Positions 1-7,529 of a stretch of DNA of 22,416 nt are shown here, one piece after another (the stretch's first letter is position 1; each line of letters begins with the position of its first letter). Origin of the DNA: JAWXTS01 sp044433305 (lineage in GTDB: Bacteria > Bacteroidota > Bacteroidia > Bacteroidales > Rikenellaceae); NCBI GenBank assembly GCA_044433305.1, contig JAWXTS010000024.1:1-22416 (forward strand), given 5' to 3'. Under the pieces are notes generated by a model. The model was not told the DNA's origin and ran no database searches. It saw only the letters and a list, made by a program, of their open reading frames with translations. Both the position numbers and the translations under genes were made by a program.

Positions 1-199
1 TCTGCGCGGGCACACAAAGTGTGCGACAGATAGATAAGCAGGTAAATTCTAATAGACTTTAATTAGAACCGACACCTTAAACTATACACCCGCGGTCTGC
101 GCGGGCACACAAAGTGTGCGACAGATAGATAAGCAGGTAAATTCTAATAGACTTTAATTAGAACCGACACCCTAGACTATACACCCGCGGTCTGCGCGG
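1..199. repeat. 95-bp tandem repeat (two units plus 9 bp) abutting the trkH stop
   Basis: Units lie at 1-95 and 96-190, followed by a 9-bp partial unit at 191-199. The two full units differ only in a few bases near their right end (TTAAA versus CTAGA). Each unit contains a hairpin GCACAC-AAA-GTGTGC (10-24 in unit 1) and a hairpin TTCTAAT/ATTAGAA (47-68). A third hairpin, CCCGCG-GTCTG-CGCGGG (89-105), forms across the unit junction. The unit length is not a multiple of three and no ORF spans it, so it is noncoding. It begins at base 1, so more units may lie outside. It lies directly 3' of trkH on the minus strand and could affect its mRNA end, but there is no T-tract typical of an intrinsic terminator. 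Confidence 0.9.
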
Positions 200-1648
200 T
201 TAACGCCAGCGGGAGATTACGAAGAATTGGATTAGTCCAAATATCTCGAGACGGCCTAGGAGCATCAAAAAGGTCATGGTAGCCTTCGACACCTCGGGCA
301 GGACAGTATAGTTGGACATCGAGCCAACGGCTCCAAAGCCAGGACCTGCATTGGCAAGGCTGGCCGCCGCGGCCGAGAAGCTGGTTATCACATCCAAGCC
401 ACAGAGCGCGTTGATAAGGGTTCCCACTATCAATGCCATGATGAATACGCCACCAAAGAGTGTGGCTTGAGATATGGCCGACTCACTCTGGGTCGAGCCA
501 TTGAGCTTAACATGAACTACGGCACGTGGATGTTGCTGCTTCTTAATCTGTCGAGCCACATCCTTAAATATAAGGAACATCCTATCAGCCTTGATACCTC
601 CCGATGTCGAACCTGCACAACCTCCCTGTATGGTAAAGAGTATTATCACCAACACGCTGAATGAGGGCCACAGCGAGGAGTCGGCCGAGGCAAAACCTGT
701 CGATGTTGTGAGTGTTATCAGCTGAAAGGAGCCATAGCGAATGGCATCCCACAAGCTGTTGTAGGCACCTCCAACGACCAAATCTATGGCCATCAAAGCA
801 GATACTACGGCTATTGATATAAGGAAATAACGTGCCACCTCAGAACGGAATAGGTTATTTCTATTGCCAATGATGGTAGAGAATATAAGTCCAAAGTGAA
901 GTCCCGACACCACCATAAAGAACATTATAATCAGCTCTATGGATAGCGAATCGAAGTATGCAATACTCATATTGCGGGTGCTAAAACCTCCCGTTGCTAT
1001 TGTTGCAAATGAGTGGGTCACAGCATCGAACCAGTCCATGCCAGCAATCTTCAATAGTATTGATTGTAGGATGTTAAGACCAAGATAAACAAAAACTAGT
1101 ATGCGTACAATCTTAGATGTGCGGTAGCGATATTGGTCCTTGGCCAGCGACGAGAACTCGACATTAGTAAGGTTGCTATGTGATTTATCGGTGGTCGAGG
1201 GGGCTATCACAAGCGCGAAGACCACAATGCCCAATCCTCCGATAAAGTGTGTCGAGGCACGCCAGAAGAGCAATCCCTTGGGCAGAGCCTCTATGTTGTT
1301 GAGTATGGTCGAACCTGTGGTGGTAAAGCCCGAGACACTCTCGAACCATGCCCCCAGCACATTAAATTCTCCTCCATAGAGCAGATAGGGGAACGTACCT
1401 GCAAGGCACAGCACGAGCCATGCACCCACGATTATAAGGTAACTCTCTTTGGTGGATATTGTTGCTGCCTTGGGCACAAAAATCTGAGGGAAACCTCCCA
1501 GCATAAGAACCAACAGGAAGGACACAAACAGAGGAATGAAGCCATCATCCACGCCATTAAAATATGATATCAGGGCAGAGATAAGCAAAAAGACCGAGTT
1601 AAGAATAAGTATCAGTCCTATATATTTAATTACTATTTGTGGCCTCAT
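200..1648 (-). CDS. trkH: TrkH-family potassium uptake transporter, membrane subunit
   Basis: This is a 482-residue inner-membrane protein with many hydrophobic helices, a normal length for TrkH/KtrB transporters. All four selectivity-filter P-loops of the family are visible: TTTGST (109-114), ATGGFST (218-224), TSTGFAS (315-321) and NAGPGFG (433-439). In known systems this subunit imports K+ with a cytoplasmic TrkA/KtrA NAD-binding regulator. No trkA lies in the window, so the regulator must be elsewhere or beyond the left edge. The start is an ATG (MRPQIVIKYI) preceded by a plausible promoter about 85 bp upstream. The stop TAA touches the end of the 95-bp tandem repeats. It is the last gene of a long run on the minus strand. 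The gap of 170 bp to the response regulator suggests its own transcription unit. The family call is secure; the choice between Trk and Ktr type is less so. Confidence 0.93.
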   Translation of the reverse strand: MRPQIVIKYIGLILILNSVFLLISALISYFNGVDDGFIPLFVSFLLVLMLGGFPQIFVPKAATISTKESYLIIVGAWLVLCLAGTFPYLLYGGEFNVLGAWFESVSGFTTTGSTILNNIEALPKGLLFWRASTHFIGGLGIVVFALVIAPSTTDKSHSNLTNVEFSSLAKDQYRYRTSKIVRILVFVYLGLNILQSILLKIAGMDWFDAVTHSFATIATGGFSTRNMSIAYFDSLSIELIIMFFMVVSGLHFGLIFSTIIGNRNNLFRSEVARYFLISIAVVSALMAIDLVVGGAYNSLWDAIRYGSFQLITLTTSTGFASADSSLWPSFSVLVIILFTIQGGCAGSTSGGIKADRMFLIFKDVARQIKKQQHPRAVVHVKLNGSTQSESAISQATLFGGVFIMALIVGTLINALCGLDVITSFSAAAASLANAGPGFGAVGSMSNYTVLPEVSKATMTFLMLLGRLEIFGLIQFFVISRWR

Positions 1649-1732
1649 AAATTTATTGTTTCTTGCAAGGCATCGACTCTATTACACTACAAGGTAGCTG
1701 TATAGGGCGCGGCGTCTGCAATTAATTAATTA

Positions 1733-1761
1733 CAAAAGTACAAAAATATGGCGAACATCAA
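1733..1761 (-). promoter_or_regulatory. Candidate Bacteroidetes promoter for trkH
   Basis: Read on the minus strand, TACTTTTG (1740-1733) fits the Bacteroidetes -7 consensus TAnnTTTG. It is preceded after 18 bp by TTG (1761-1759) as a -33 element. The leader would be about 75-80 nt. The region is AT-rich, so a chance match is possible. Confidence 0.4.
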
Positions 1762-1818
1762 TACTTTTATTATAAGTAAGATATATGGAGCCTCGACCAT
1801 CACGGCCTTAGGGGGCTG

Positions 1819-2550
1819 TTACATATTCAGCCAACGTCGAAAAGCCACCACCCTATCTGTGCTAACAACAATGTCCTCAGAGGTCTTAGGTGGGGGATTC
1901 AACGTTATCTTAACCCTATTGTGTGAGTGGCGATACATCTCATTGATGGCATCGAAGCTAATTATAAACTTGCGGTTAATCTGAAAGAATCTACTTGTCG
2001 ATAATCGTGGAGCGATTGCCGTTATGGTGCTGTCTATAATATAGACTCCCCCATCTACTGCATAGAGGTAGAGGTATTTGCCATCGGCCATGAAGTATGC
2101 TACTTCCTCGGCCTTAATGGACTTTATGCGGCTGGCCACAGTAACCATAAAACGCTGTTGCAAGGGCTGTATAGGGGCCTCGGCTACGCTATCATTGCTT
2201 TGCAGCAGTTTCAGCTTGTCGATAGAATCAGAGAGCTCTTTATGGCTAAAGGGCTTAAGGATGTAGTCTATGCCTTGGTTCTTGAATGCTTGCAGAGAGT
2301 AGCTATCATAGGCCGTGATAAAGATGACAGGAGAAAGGACCTCTATCTTTTTAAAGATGTCAAAGCTCTTGCCGTCGCCCAGACTTATATCCATAAAAAT
2401 CAAATCGTGGGGAGTCTGAGGTATTAGCTCCACGGCCTGAGCCACAGAGTGTGCAACACCAACCACAGATATATGTGGAGCTATGGCAGCCAAAGAGTTT
2501 TCTAACTCTTCTACCGCCAATTCTTCATCGTCAACAATAATTGCTCTCAT
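1819..2550 (-). CDS. LytTR-family response regulator (REC-LytTR)
   Basis: I start it at the ATG at 2550 (MRAIIVDDEE), giving 243 residues. An in-frame TTG 33 bp upstream would only add residues outside the receiver fold. Residues 1-115 form a receiver domain with the acidic pair D7/D8, phospho-acceptor D54 (IFMDISLGDG), T79 and K99 (ILKPF). Residues about 133-240 form a LytTR DNA-binding domain (the region with FFQINRKFIISFDAI). Such regulators work with LytS/His_kinase-family sensors. The only such sensor here is the kinase at 10323-11819, about 8 kb upstream on the same strand. It follows the SusD gene but is separated from it by a strong terminator at 2582-2618. No clear promoter was found in the short gap, so it may depend on read-through or on a weak promoter. 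Confidence 0.92.
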   Translation of the reverse strand: MRAIIVDDEELAVEELENSLAAIAPHISVVGVAHSVAQAVELIPQTPHDLIFMDISLGDGKSFDIFKKIEVLSPVIFITAYDSYSLQAFKNQGIDYILKPFSHKELSDSIDKLKLLQSNDSVAEAPIQPLQQRFMVTVASRIKSIKAEEVAYFMADGKYLYLYAVDGGVYIIDSTITAIAPRLSTSRFFQINRKFIISFDAINEMYRHSHNRVKITLNPPPKTSEDIVVSTDRVVAFRRWLNM

Positions 2551-2581
2551 AGTCTGCTCAAGGTTATTTCGGCGAATGTAC

Positions 2582-2618
2582 AAAAAAAATCGGTCAACAT
2601 AAAATGCTGACCGATTTT
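2582..2618 (-). terminator. Intrinsic terminator after the SusC/SusD operon
   Basis: On the minus strand AAAATCGGTCA (2618-2608) pairs perfectly with TGACCGATTTT (2596-2586), and the T-run continues to 2582. The loop is 11 nt and can extend the stem with one mismatch. It lies 20 bp after the SusD stop and ends the SusCD transcript before the response-regulator gene. Confidence 0.88.
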
Positions 2619-2637
2619 AGAGTTATTAAGACCTTAT

Positions 2638-4041
2638 TTAGTTAAGATAAGGATTTACGTTCTTAGCAGAAATTGGGAACGGTAAGATGTAACGTGGATC
2701 GTCCTTAGCCAAGTCATACTCTTCCCAAGTGATTTGCTCCTCAAACAAGAACCAATCCATATTGTAAGAGGTATAAACTTTCTTGTGTATGGCTGGGCGC
2801 GTTGTACGTTTCAAGTCGTACCAACGGTGACCCTCAAGCAATAGCTCGCGAGCACGCTCCTCGGCAATTTCCTCTAGCAGGTCTACATCTGAGACAGCGT
2901 TCAAATCTGGCAATGAAGCAGCCTCAAAACGGTTAGCCTGAAGGGTTGTAAGGTAACCACGAGCAGCACTAAAGTCTGAACTATTGGCAGCAGCCTCAGC
3001 AGCGATAAGGTACATCTCTGAAAGGCGGAAAGTTACACGAGTCTTGAACTTACCTTGATAATAACCCGAAGCACTGCTATAAGTAGCGCGGTAGAAGTAG
3101 TTAGAGTAATCCATCATAAATGGCTCGTAAAGTTTACAGTATTTACCCTTGCGGATATCGCCTGTTACAAACAAGTCACCTATGGTAGATGAAATTAGAG
3201 TTTCGTCCATATCATAGATATTTGTGCCAAACACCTGCTCTAGGGCCATGATAGCCTCAGTAGAAGTATCGGCGAAAGGACGTGCAAACTCGTCTACATT
3301 CATATCATCAAGTTTCAGTGTCTCGCTCTCGCGTGCAATAACTGCTTTGGCCAACTCTAGAGCCTTAGCCCACTCGCCACGGTAGAGGCGTACACGAGCC
3401 TCGAAAGCATCCAAGGCTGCTCCAGAGAAGCGGTAGTTATAATCTTTCTCTTGGATATCTACCTCCATGTTTTCGCGTGCAAGCTCTATGTCAGAGATAA
3501 TCTGATTATAAACCTGCTCAACGGTAGCACGTGGAAACTCTTGCTTGATGTCTATCTCGGTTGTAAGTGGCACAGACAAGTCTGTCGAAGCCGTTGAAGC
3601 GTCATACCATTTTGAGTACATGTTCATAAGCTCGAAGTAGCTGTATGCTCTAAGTGCCAAAGCCTCAGCAAGAATCTGAGAGCGACTCTCATTAGAGCCA
3701 TCTGTATCTGCCTCTAGAATCTTATCGGCAACCTCGTTAACATAGAATATTACTTTGTAGTATCCTTCATAGTCGTACTCACGAGCAGCTGAGTTATCGG
3801 CACGCCACGTGATATTCATAATGGTTGAAGTAAACGACGAGTTTGACGGATCTAGGGCCTGAACCTCATCTGAAGGCCAGCTCAAGCGGCTTCGAGAATC
3901 AGGATACGTGTCATAGGCCTTGGTAAGCATTGCACGATAATCTGACACCGTGTGCGGAATAACCTGACCAATAGGATCTATCTCAAGGAAGTTACAAGCA
4001 GATAGAAGCACCGCACCAAATATGATTAATATTTTTTTCAT
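2638..4041 (-). CDS. SusD/RagB-family outer-membrane nutrient-binding lipoprotein
   Basis: This 467-residue lipoprotein has a short signal peptide with a lipobox ending LLSAC, so Cys16 would be acylated and the protein surface-exposed. The N-terminus (LEIDPIGQVIP) and the C-terminal block DDPRYILPFPISAKNVNPYLN are typical of RagB/SusD proteins. The length is at the short end of the family. It acts as the lid and ligand-binding partner of the SusC barrel encoded 10 bp upstream at 4052-7381, and the two are certainly co-transcribed. The ligand cannot be read from the sequence. The neighbouring metalloprotease and the lack of any carbohydrate enzyme favour peptides, which is inference. A strong terminator follows. 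Confidence 0.93.
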   Translation of the reverse strand: MKKILIIFGAVLLSACNFLEIDPIGQVIPHTVSDYRAMLTKAYDTYPDSRSRLSWPSDEVQALDPSNSSFTSTIMNITWRADNSAAREYDYEGYYKVIFYVNEVADKILEADTDGSNESRSQILAEALALRAYSYFELMNMYSKWYDASTASTDLSVPLTTEIDIKQEFPRATVEQVYNQIISDIELARENMEVDIQEKDYNYRFSGAALDAFEARVRLYRGEWAKALELAKAVIARESETLKLDDMNVDEFARPFADTSTEAIMALEQVFGTNIYDMDETLISSTIGDLFVTGDIRKGKYCKLYEPFMMDYSNYFYRATYSSASGYYQGKFKTRVTFRLSEMYLIAAEAAANSSDFSAARGYLTTLQANRFEAASLPDLNAVSDVDLLEEIAEERARELLLEGHRWYDLKRTTRPAIHKKVYTSYNMDWFLFEEQITWEEYDLAKDDPRYILPFPISAKNVNPYLN

Positions 4042-4051
4042 AAGTTTAAAT

Positions 4052-7000
4052 TTAGAATGTGAGGTTAAGACCTAATGAAATTGTACGTGCTAGAGGCTGA
4101 GCATATATATTGCCATAGCTCTCTGGGTCAAAGTAACCATCATAATTTGTCGATATAACAAATGGATTGCGAGCCTCGACACTTACACGAACCGCTGCAA
4201 GATGAAGTTTCTTGGCAACAGTCGATGGCAAGGTATAGCCAAAGCGGATAGAGTTGATACGTAGATAGCTCATATTCTTACTCCAGATATCAAGGTTGTT
4301 GTATATCAACGAGTTGTCTAGGGCCATAGCTGCATACTGAGCATCCGTTGGCTCCTCAGAGATATAATAACCTGAGAAATAAGGCATAAGTGCTGGATAG
4401 ATACCCGATGTGTTATCCTCAGACCATATCTTAGTAGCCTCACGAGACAAGTTGAATCCTGGCTGCACATTCACTGGATTGTAGAACGGCGTAGCTGTCA
4501 TAAGCTGGTTGATAACAAAGTTGGCCGAGATAGACAAATCGAAGTTCTTGTAGCTAAAGCTATTGACAATACCACCCGTAAACTCAGGAGTAGCATCACC
4601 AAGGTAAACCTGAAGATCGCGAATGTTGTCTGCCGACATATCAAGGCTAGCCTGACCGTCACCACCCCAAACTGGAGCCGTATAGCTACTACCAAAGAAG
4701 TCCTTCATAGAAACAATATCGCCATCCTTGTTGTACATCAATGGAGCACCTGAGTCATCAAGGCCTGCCATAGCAAAGCCGAAGACTGCCGTACTAGACA
4801 TACCCTCACGTGATGGGCTGAATAGATCGTTCTCGGCACCTATCTCATTGATGATACTCTCGCTCTTAGAGATGTTGAAAGATGTTGACCAGCGGAAGTC
4901 CTTAGTTACGATGTTCACAGAGTTTATAGAAAGCTCTATACCCTGACCTGTCATCTTACCAAAGTTTGACGATGTGTAGCTAAAGCCATTCTCTAGAGGG
5001 ATGTTGGCCGCGGTGATAAGATTGTCGCTCACACGTTTGTAAACGTCAACAACCATGTTAATGCGGTTGTCCAACACGCCAAAGTCTAGACCAAAGTTCC
5101 ATGTGTTGGTAGTCTCCCAGCATAAGTATTGGTTAGGCAAGTAAGCCGTAATCATATCCTCGTTTACTCCACCGATGTTGGTATTACCCCAAACACCTGT
5201 TACGTAAGGAGAGGTGTTACGATCCACATTACCTTGAAGTCCATAAGAAACCCTTAGCTTAAGGTTTGACAACCAATCTGCATTGTCCAACCATCTCTCG
5301 CGGTCGATATTCCATGCACCAGACACAGCCCAAAGTGGAGTATAGCGGTATGCTCTATCTATACCAAATAGGTTGGTTCCGTCATAACGCATACTTCCAA
5401 AGAAAGTGAAGCGGTTGTCGTAAGTATATGACAAGGTCGCAAAATAAGATGCAAAGCGGTTCTCATAGAACGACTGCTGATAAGCTATATAGTTAGAAGT
5501 CTGAGCCTCGCTCTGACCCTCTGGAGTGTCATCAAAGATAACAGGTTTAGTTGTAAGGGTCTTAGGGTCGTAACCAAAGCCCTGAGTAGTAACCGCTTTA
5601 TTAGTGTAAGCTCTAAGCTCGACACCTGTCATAAAGTCAACCTCGTGTTTTTCGGCTAGACGTAACGCATATTCTGCTTGCAATTTCCAGTTATATTGGA
5701 AGTTGTTGGTGTTAGAATTCTTGATAATACCTCCATCAGGCATAAATAGGATGTCGCTGTTATAGCTTGCATCATACATGAACTTACGGTTTACATATGA
5801 CTGCTCGCCTGAGTAACGCTCCATCTCAGAGTTCTCGACCTGAAGACCTAGCTGAGTATATAGGCGAAGGCTCTTAACTGGTTTGTACTCCAAATCGAAC
5901 AACGATTTTAGAGATTTATTCTTAAGCTCGTAGTTGGTATTCTCGCGCTCCTCAATAAAATTATAAGGAAGCACCACATCATTACCAACCTCGGCTGTCA
6001 TATCTGGGTCATACACATAATTTCCATTCTCGTCATAAGCCTCAAGGTAAGGGTTTACGGTACGAGAATATCGTGATGGACTAGCAAAAGCGTTAGCATC
6101 AGTGATATAAGAACTATTATTTGTAGATGAACCAAACATACCTACACCAAACTTAAGATTCTCTAACAAGAAGAAGTCGGTCTTAAGGGTAAGGTTCAAA
6201 CGGTCGAAACCTGTTCCTCTGGTTGTTCCCTGCTCATTATAATAACCCGTAGAGAAGTAGTATGCAGCTTTCTCGCTACCACCAGACACGCTAAGGCTGT
6301 ACTGTTGGTTGATAGTTGGACGATAAATCTCGCTTGCCCAATCTGTGCCAGAAGTACGAAGAGCATCAATAGCCTGCTGACTTGCAGAAGAAATATCCTG
6401 ACCATTAACAAGGTTTGTGCGGTCATTATTAGCATCCAGAATACGAGCCACAGCACCCATGCCTGAGAAGGCAGTAACACCGCCAAGCTTAGCAACTCCA
6501 AGCTCGAAGTCCACTTTCTCTGATGCGTTCATAAGGTTCAACTTATCGAAGTTTGGCGTCGAGGTAACGAAAGTTGCAACCGAAGCATTAACTCGTAGCG
6601 GCTGGTTCACACGACCACTCTTGCTGGTGATGATGATAACACCGTTTGCAGCGCGAGCACCATAGATAGCCGTTGCAGCAGCATCCTTAAGAACCGTAAT
6701 GCTTTCAATGTCGTCTGGGTTCATACCCGCAATAGACATGGTGCGAAGGTCATCGATATTGTCTTTACTATCCCAATCTGAAGGAATCTCGTTACCCTCA
6801 AGTGGCATACCGTCAAGAACCCATAGTGGGTCGTCTGTACCGTTGATAGTAACCGAGCTACGAACGCGAGTCTTGGCAACAGCACCCGGAGCACCACTTG
6901 TTGGTGAGGTATAAACACCTGATATTTGGCCCTCTAGAAGTTGCTCAACAGACGAAACACCAATACGTGAAATCTCCTTCATGTCTATGGTCGAGATAGA

Positions 7001-7381
7001 AGAAGTAAGCTTACGCTTCTCTATCTTCTGGTATCCAGTAACAACAACATCATCCACTAGGGTGGCCTGTTCTGTTAGTCGAACGACAAAATTTGATTTG
7101 CCGCTAATATCAACCTGAACGGCCTCATAGCCCAACATGCTAACCGTAACAAACTTTACGCTGGTTGGCAGGGTGAATGTGAAGTAGCCCTCAGCACCAG
7201 CCGAGGTGCCCTGAGGATTGTAATCCTTAGCCGAAGTCTCGCTAGAGGCGATAAATATTGTTGCTCCAACAATAGGCTCTCCACTCTGTCGGTCTAGGAT
7301 TGTTCCTTTGATTTGTCTGGTATTCTGCGCTACAAGCAACAGTGGACACATCAAAAGCATCAAAAAGAAAAATTTTCTCAT
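4052..7381 (-). CDS. SusC/RagA-family TonB-dependent outer-membrane transporter
   Basis: This 1109-residue protein has a signal peptide (residues 1-19, ending LLLVAQ). A CarboxypepD_reg-type beta-sandwich follows (about 22-103), then the SusC linker VVVTGYQKIEKRKLTSSIS (about 112-130). Next comes a TonB plug domain containing the family signature LKDAAATAIYGARAANGVII (231-250). A long beta-barrel ends in SLGLNLTF, with the terminal Phe usual for outer-membrane barrels. In the family, the barrel imports substrates delivered by SusD, powered by TonB-ExbBD. It lies 10 bp upstream of the susD gene. The 148-bp gap upstream (7382-7529) shows an AGCCTC/GAGGCT hairpin but no convincing promoter, so co-transcription with the protease gene upstream is possible. 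Confidence 0.95.
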   Translation of the reverse strand: MRKFFFLMLLMCPLLLVAQNTRQIKGTILDRQSGEPIVGATIFIASSETSAKDYNPQGTSAGAEGYFTFTLPTSVKFVTVSMLGYEAVQVDISGKSNFVVRLTEQATLVDDVVVTGYQKIEKRKLTSSISTIDMKEISRIGVSSVEQLLEGQISGVYTSPTSGAPGAVAKTRVRSSVTINGTDDPLWVLDGMPLEGNEIPSDWDSKDNIDDLRTMSIAGMNPDDIESITVLKDAAATAIYGARAANGVIIITSKSGRVNQPLRVNASVATFVTSTPNFDKLNLMNASEKVDFELGVAKLGGVTAFSGMGAVARILDANNDRTNLVNGQDISSASQQAIDALRTSGTDWASEIYRPTINQQYSLSVSGGSEKAAYYFSTGYYNEQGTTRGTGFDRLNLTLKTDFFLLENLKFGVGMFGSSTNNSSYITDANAFASPSRYSRTVNPYLEAYDENGNYVYDPDMTAEVGNDVVLPYNFIEERENTNYELKNKSLKSLFDLEYKPVKSLRLYTQLGLQVENSEMERYSGEQSYVNRKFMYDASYNSDILFMPDGGIIKNSNTNNFQYNWKLQAEYALRLAEKHEVDFMTGVELRAYTNKAVTTQGFGYDPKTLTTKPVIFDDTPEGQSEAQTSNYIAYQQSFYENRFASYFATLSYTYDNRFTFFGSMRYDGTNLFGIDRAYRYTPLWAVSGAWNIDRERWLDNADWLSNLKLRVSYGLQGNVDRNTSPYVTGVWGNTNIGGVNEDMITAYLPNQYLCWETTNTWNFGLDFGVLDNRINMVVDVYKRVSDNLITAANIPLENGFSYTSSNFGKMTGQGIELSINSVNIVTKDFRWSTSFNISKSESIINEIGAENDLFSPSREGMSSTAVFGFAMAGLDDSGAPLMYNKDGDIVSMKDFFGSSYTAPVWGGDGQASLDMSADNIRDLQVYLGDATPEFTGGIVNSFSYKNFDLSISANFVINQLMTATPFYNPVNVQPGFNLSREATKIWSEDNTSGIYPALMPYFSGYYISEEPTDAQYAAMALDNSLIYNNLDIWSKNMSYLRINSIRFGYTLPSTVAKKLHLAAVRVSVEARNPFVISTNYDGYFDPESYGNIYAQPLARTISLGLNLTF

Positions 7382-7529
7382 ACTCTTTTATTTATAATTT
7401 AGTATAAACTGGGTGCAAGCCTCAATATTAACCCAAAACAAAGAGGCTCACACTCAGCGGTAAAAATGTATTGATTGCAGAAAAAATCTGCGAAGTGTGT
7501 GGCATGCTCATTAACCAACCACAAATACA

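Noticed and set aside
1..190. tRNA-like unit: the reverse complement of the 95-bp repeat begins GCGGGTGTATAGTTTAAGG and ends in a matching CCCGC.
   Set aside because: Only the first five bases pair with the end. There is no anticodon arm of proper size and no TTCGA-type T-arm, so a tRNA call is not supported.
2551..2583. Longer response regulator starting at TTG 2583 (MYIRRNNLEQT).
   Set aside because: The extra 11 residues precede the conserved first strand of the receiver domain, while the ATG at 2550 gives the standard N-terminus.
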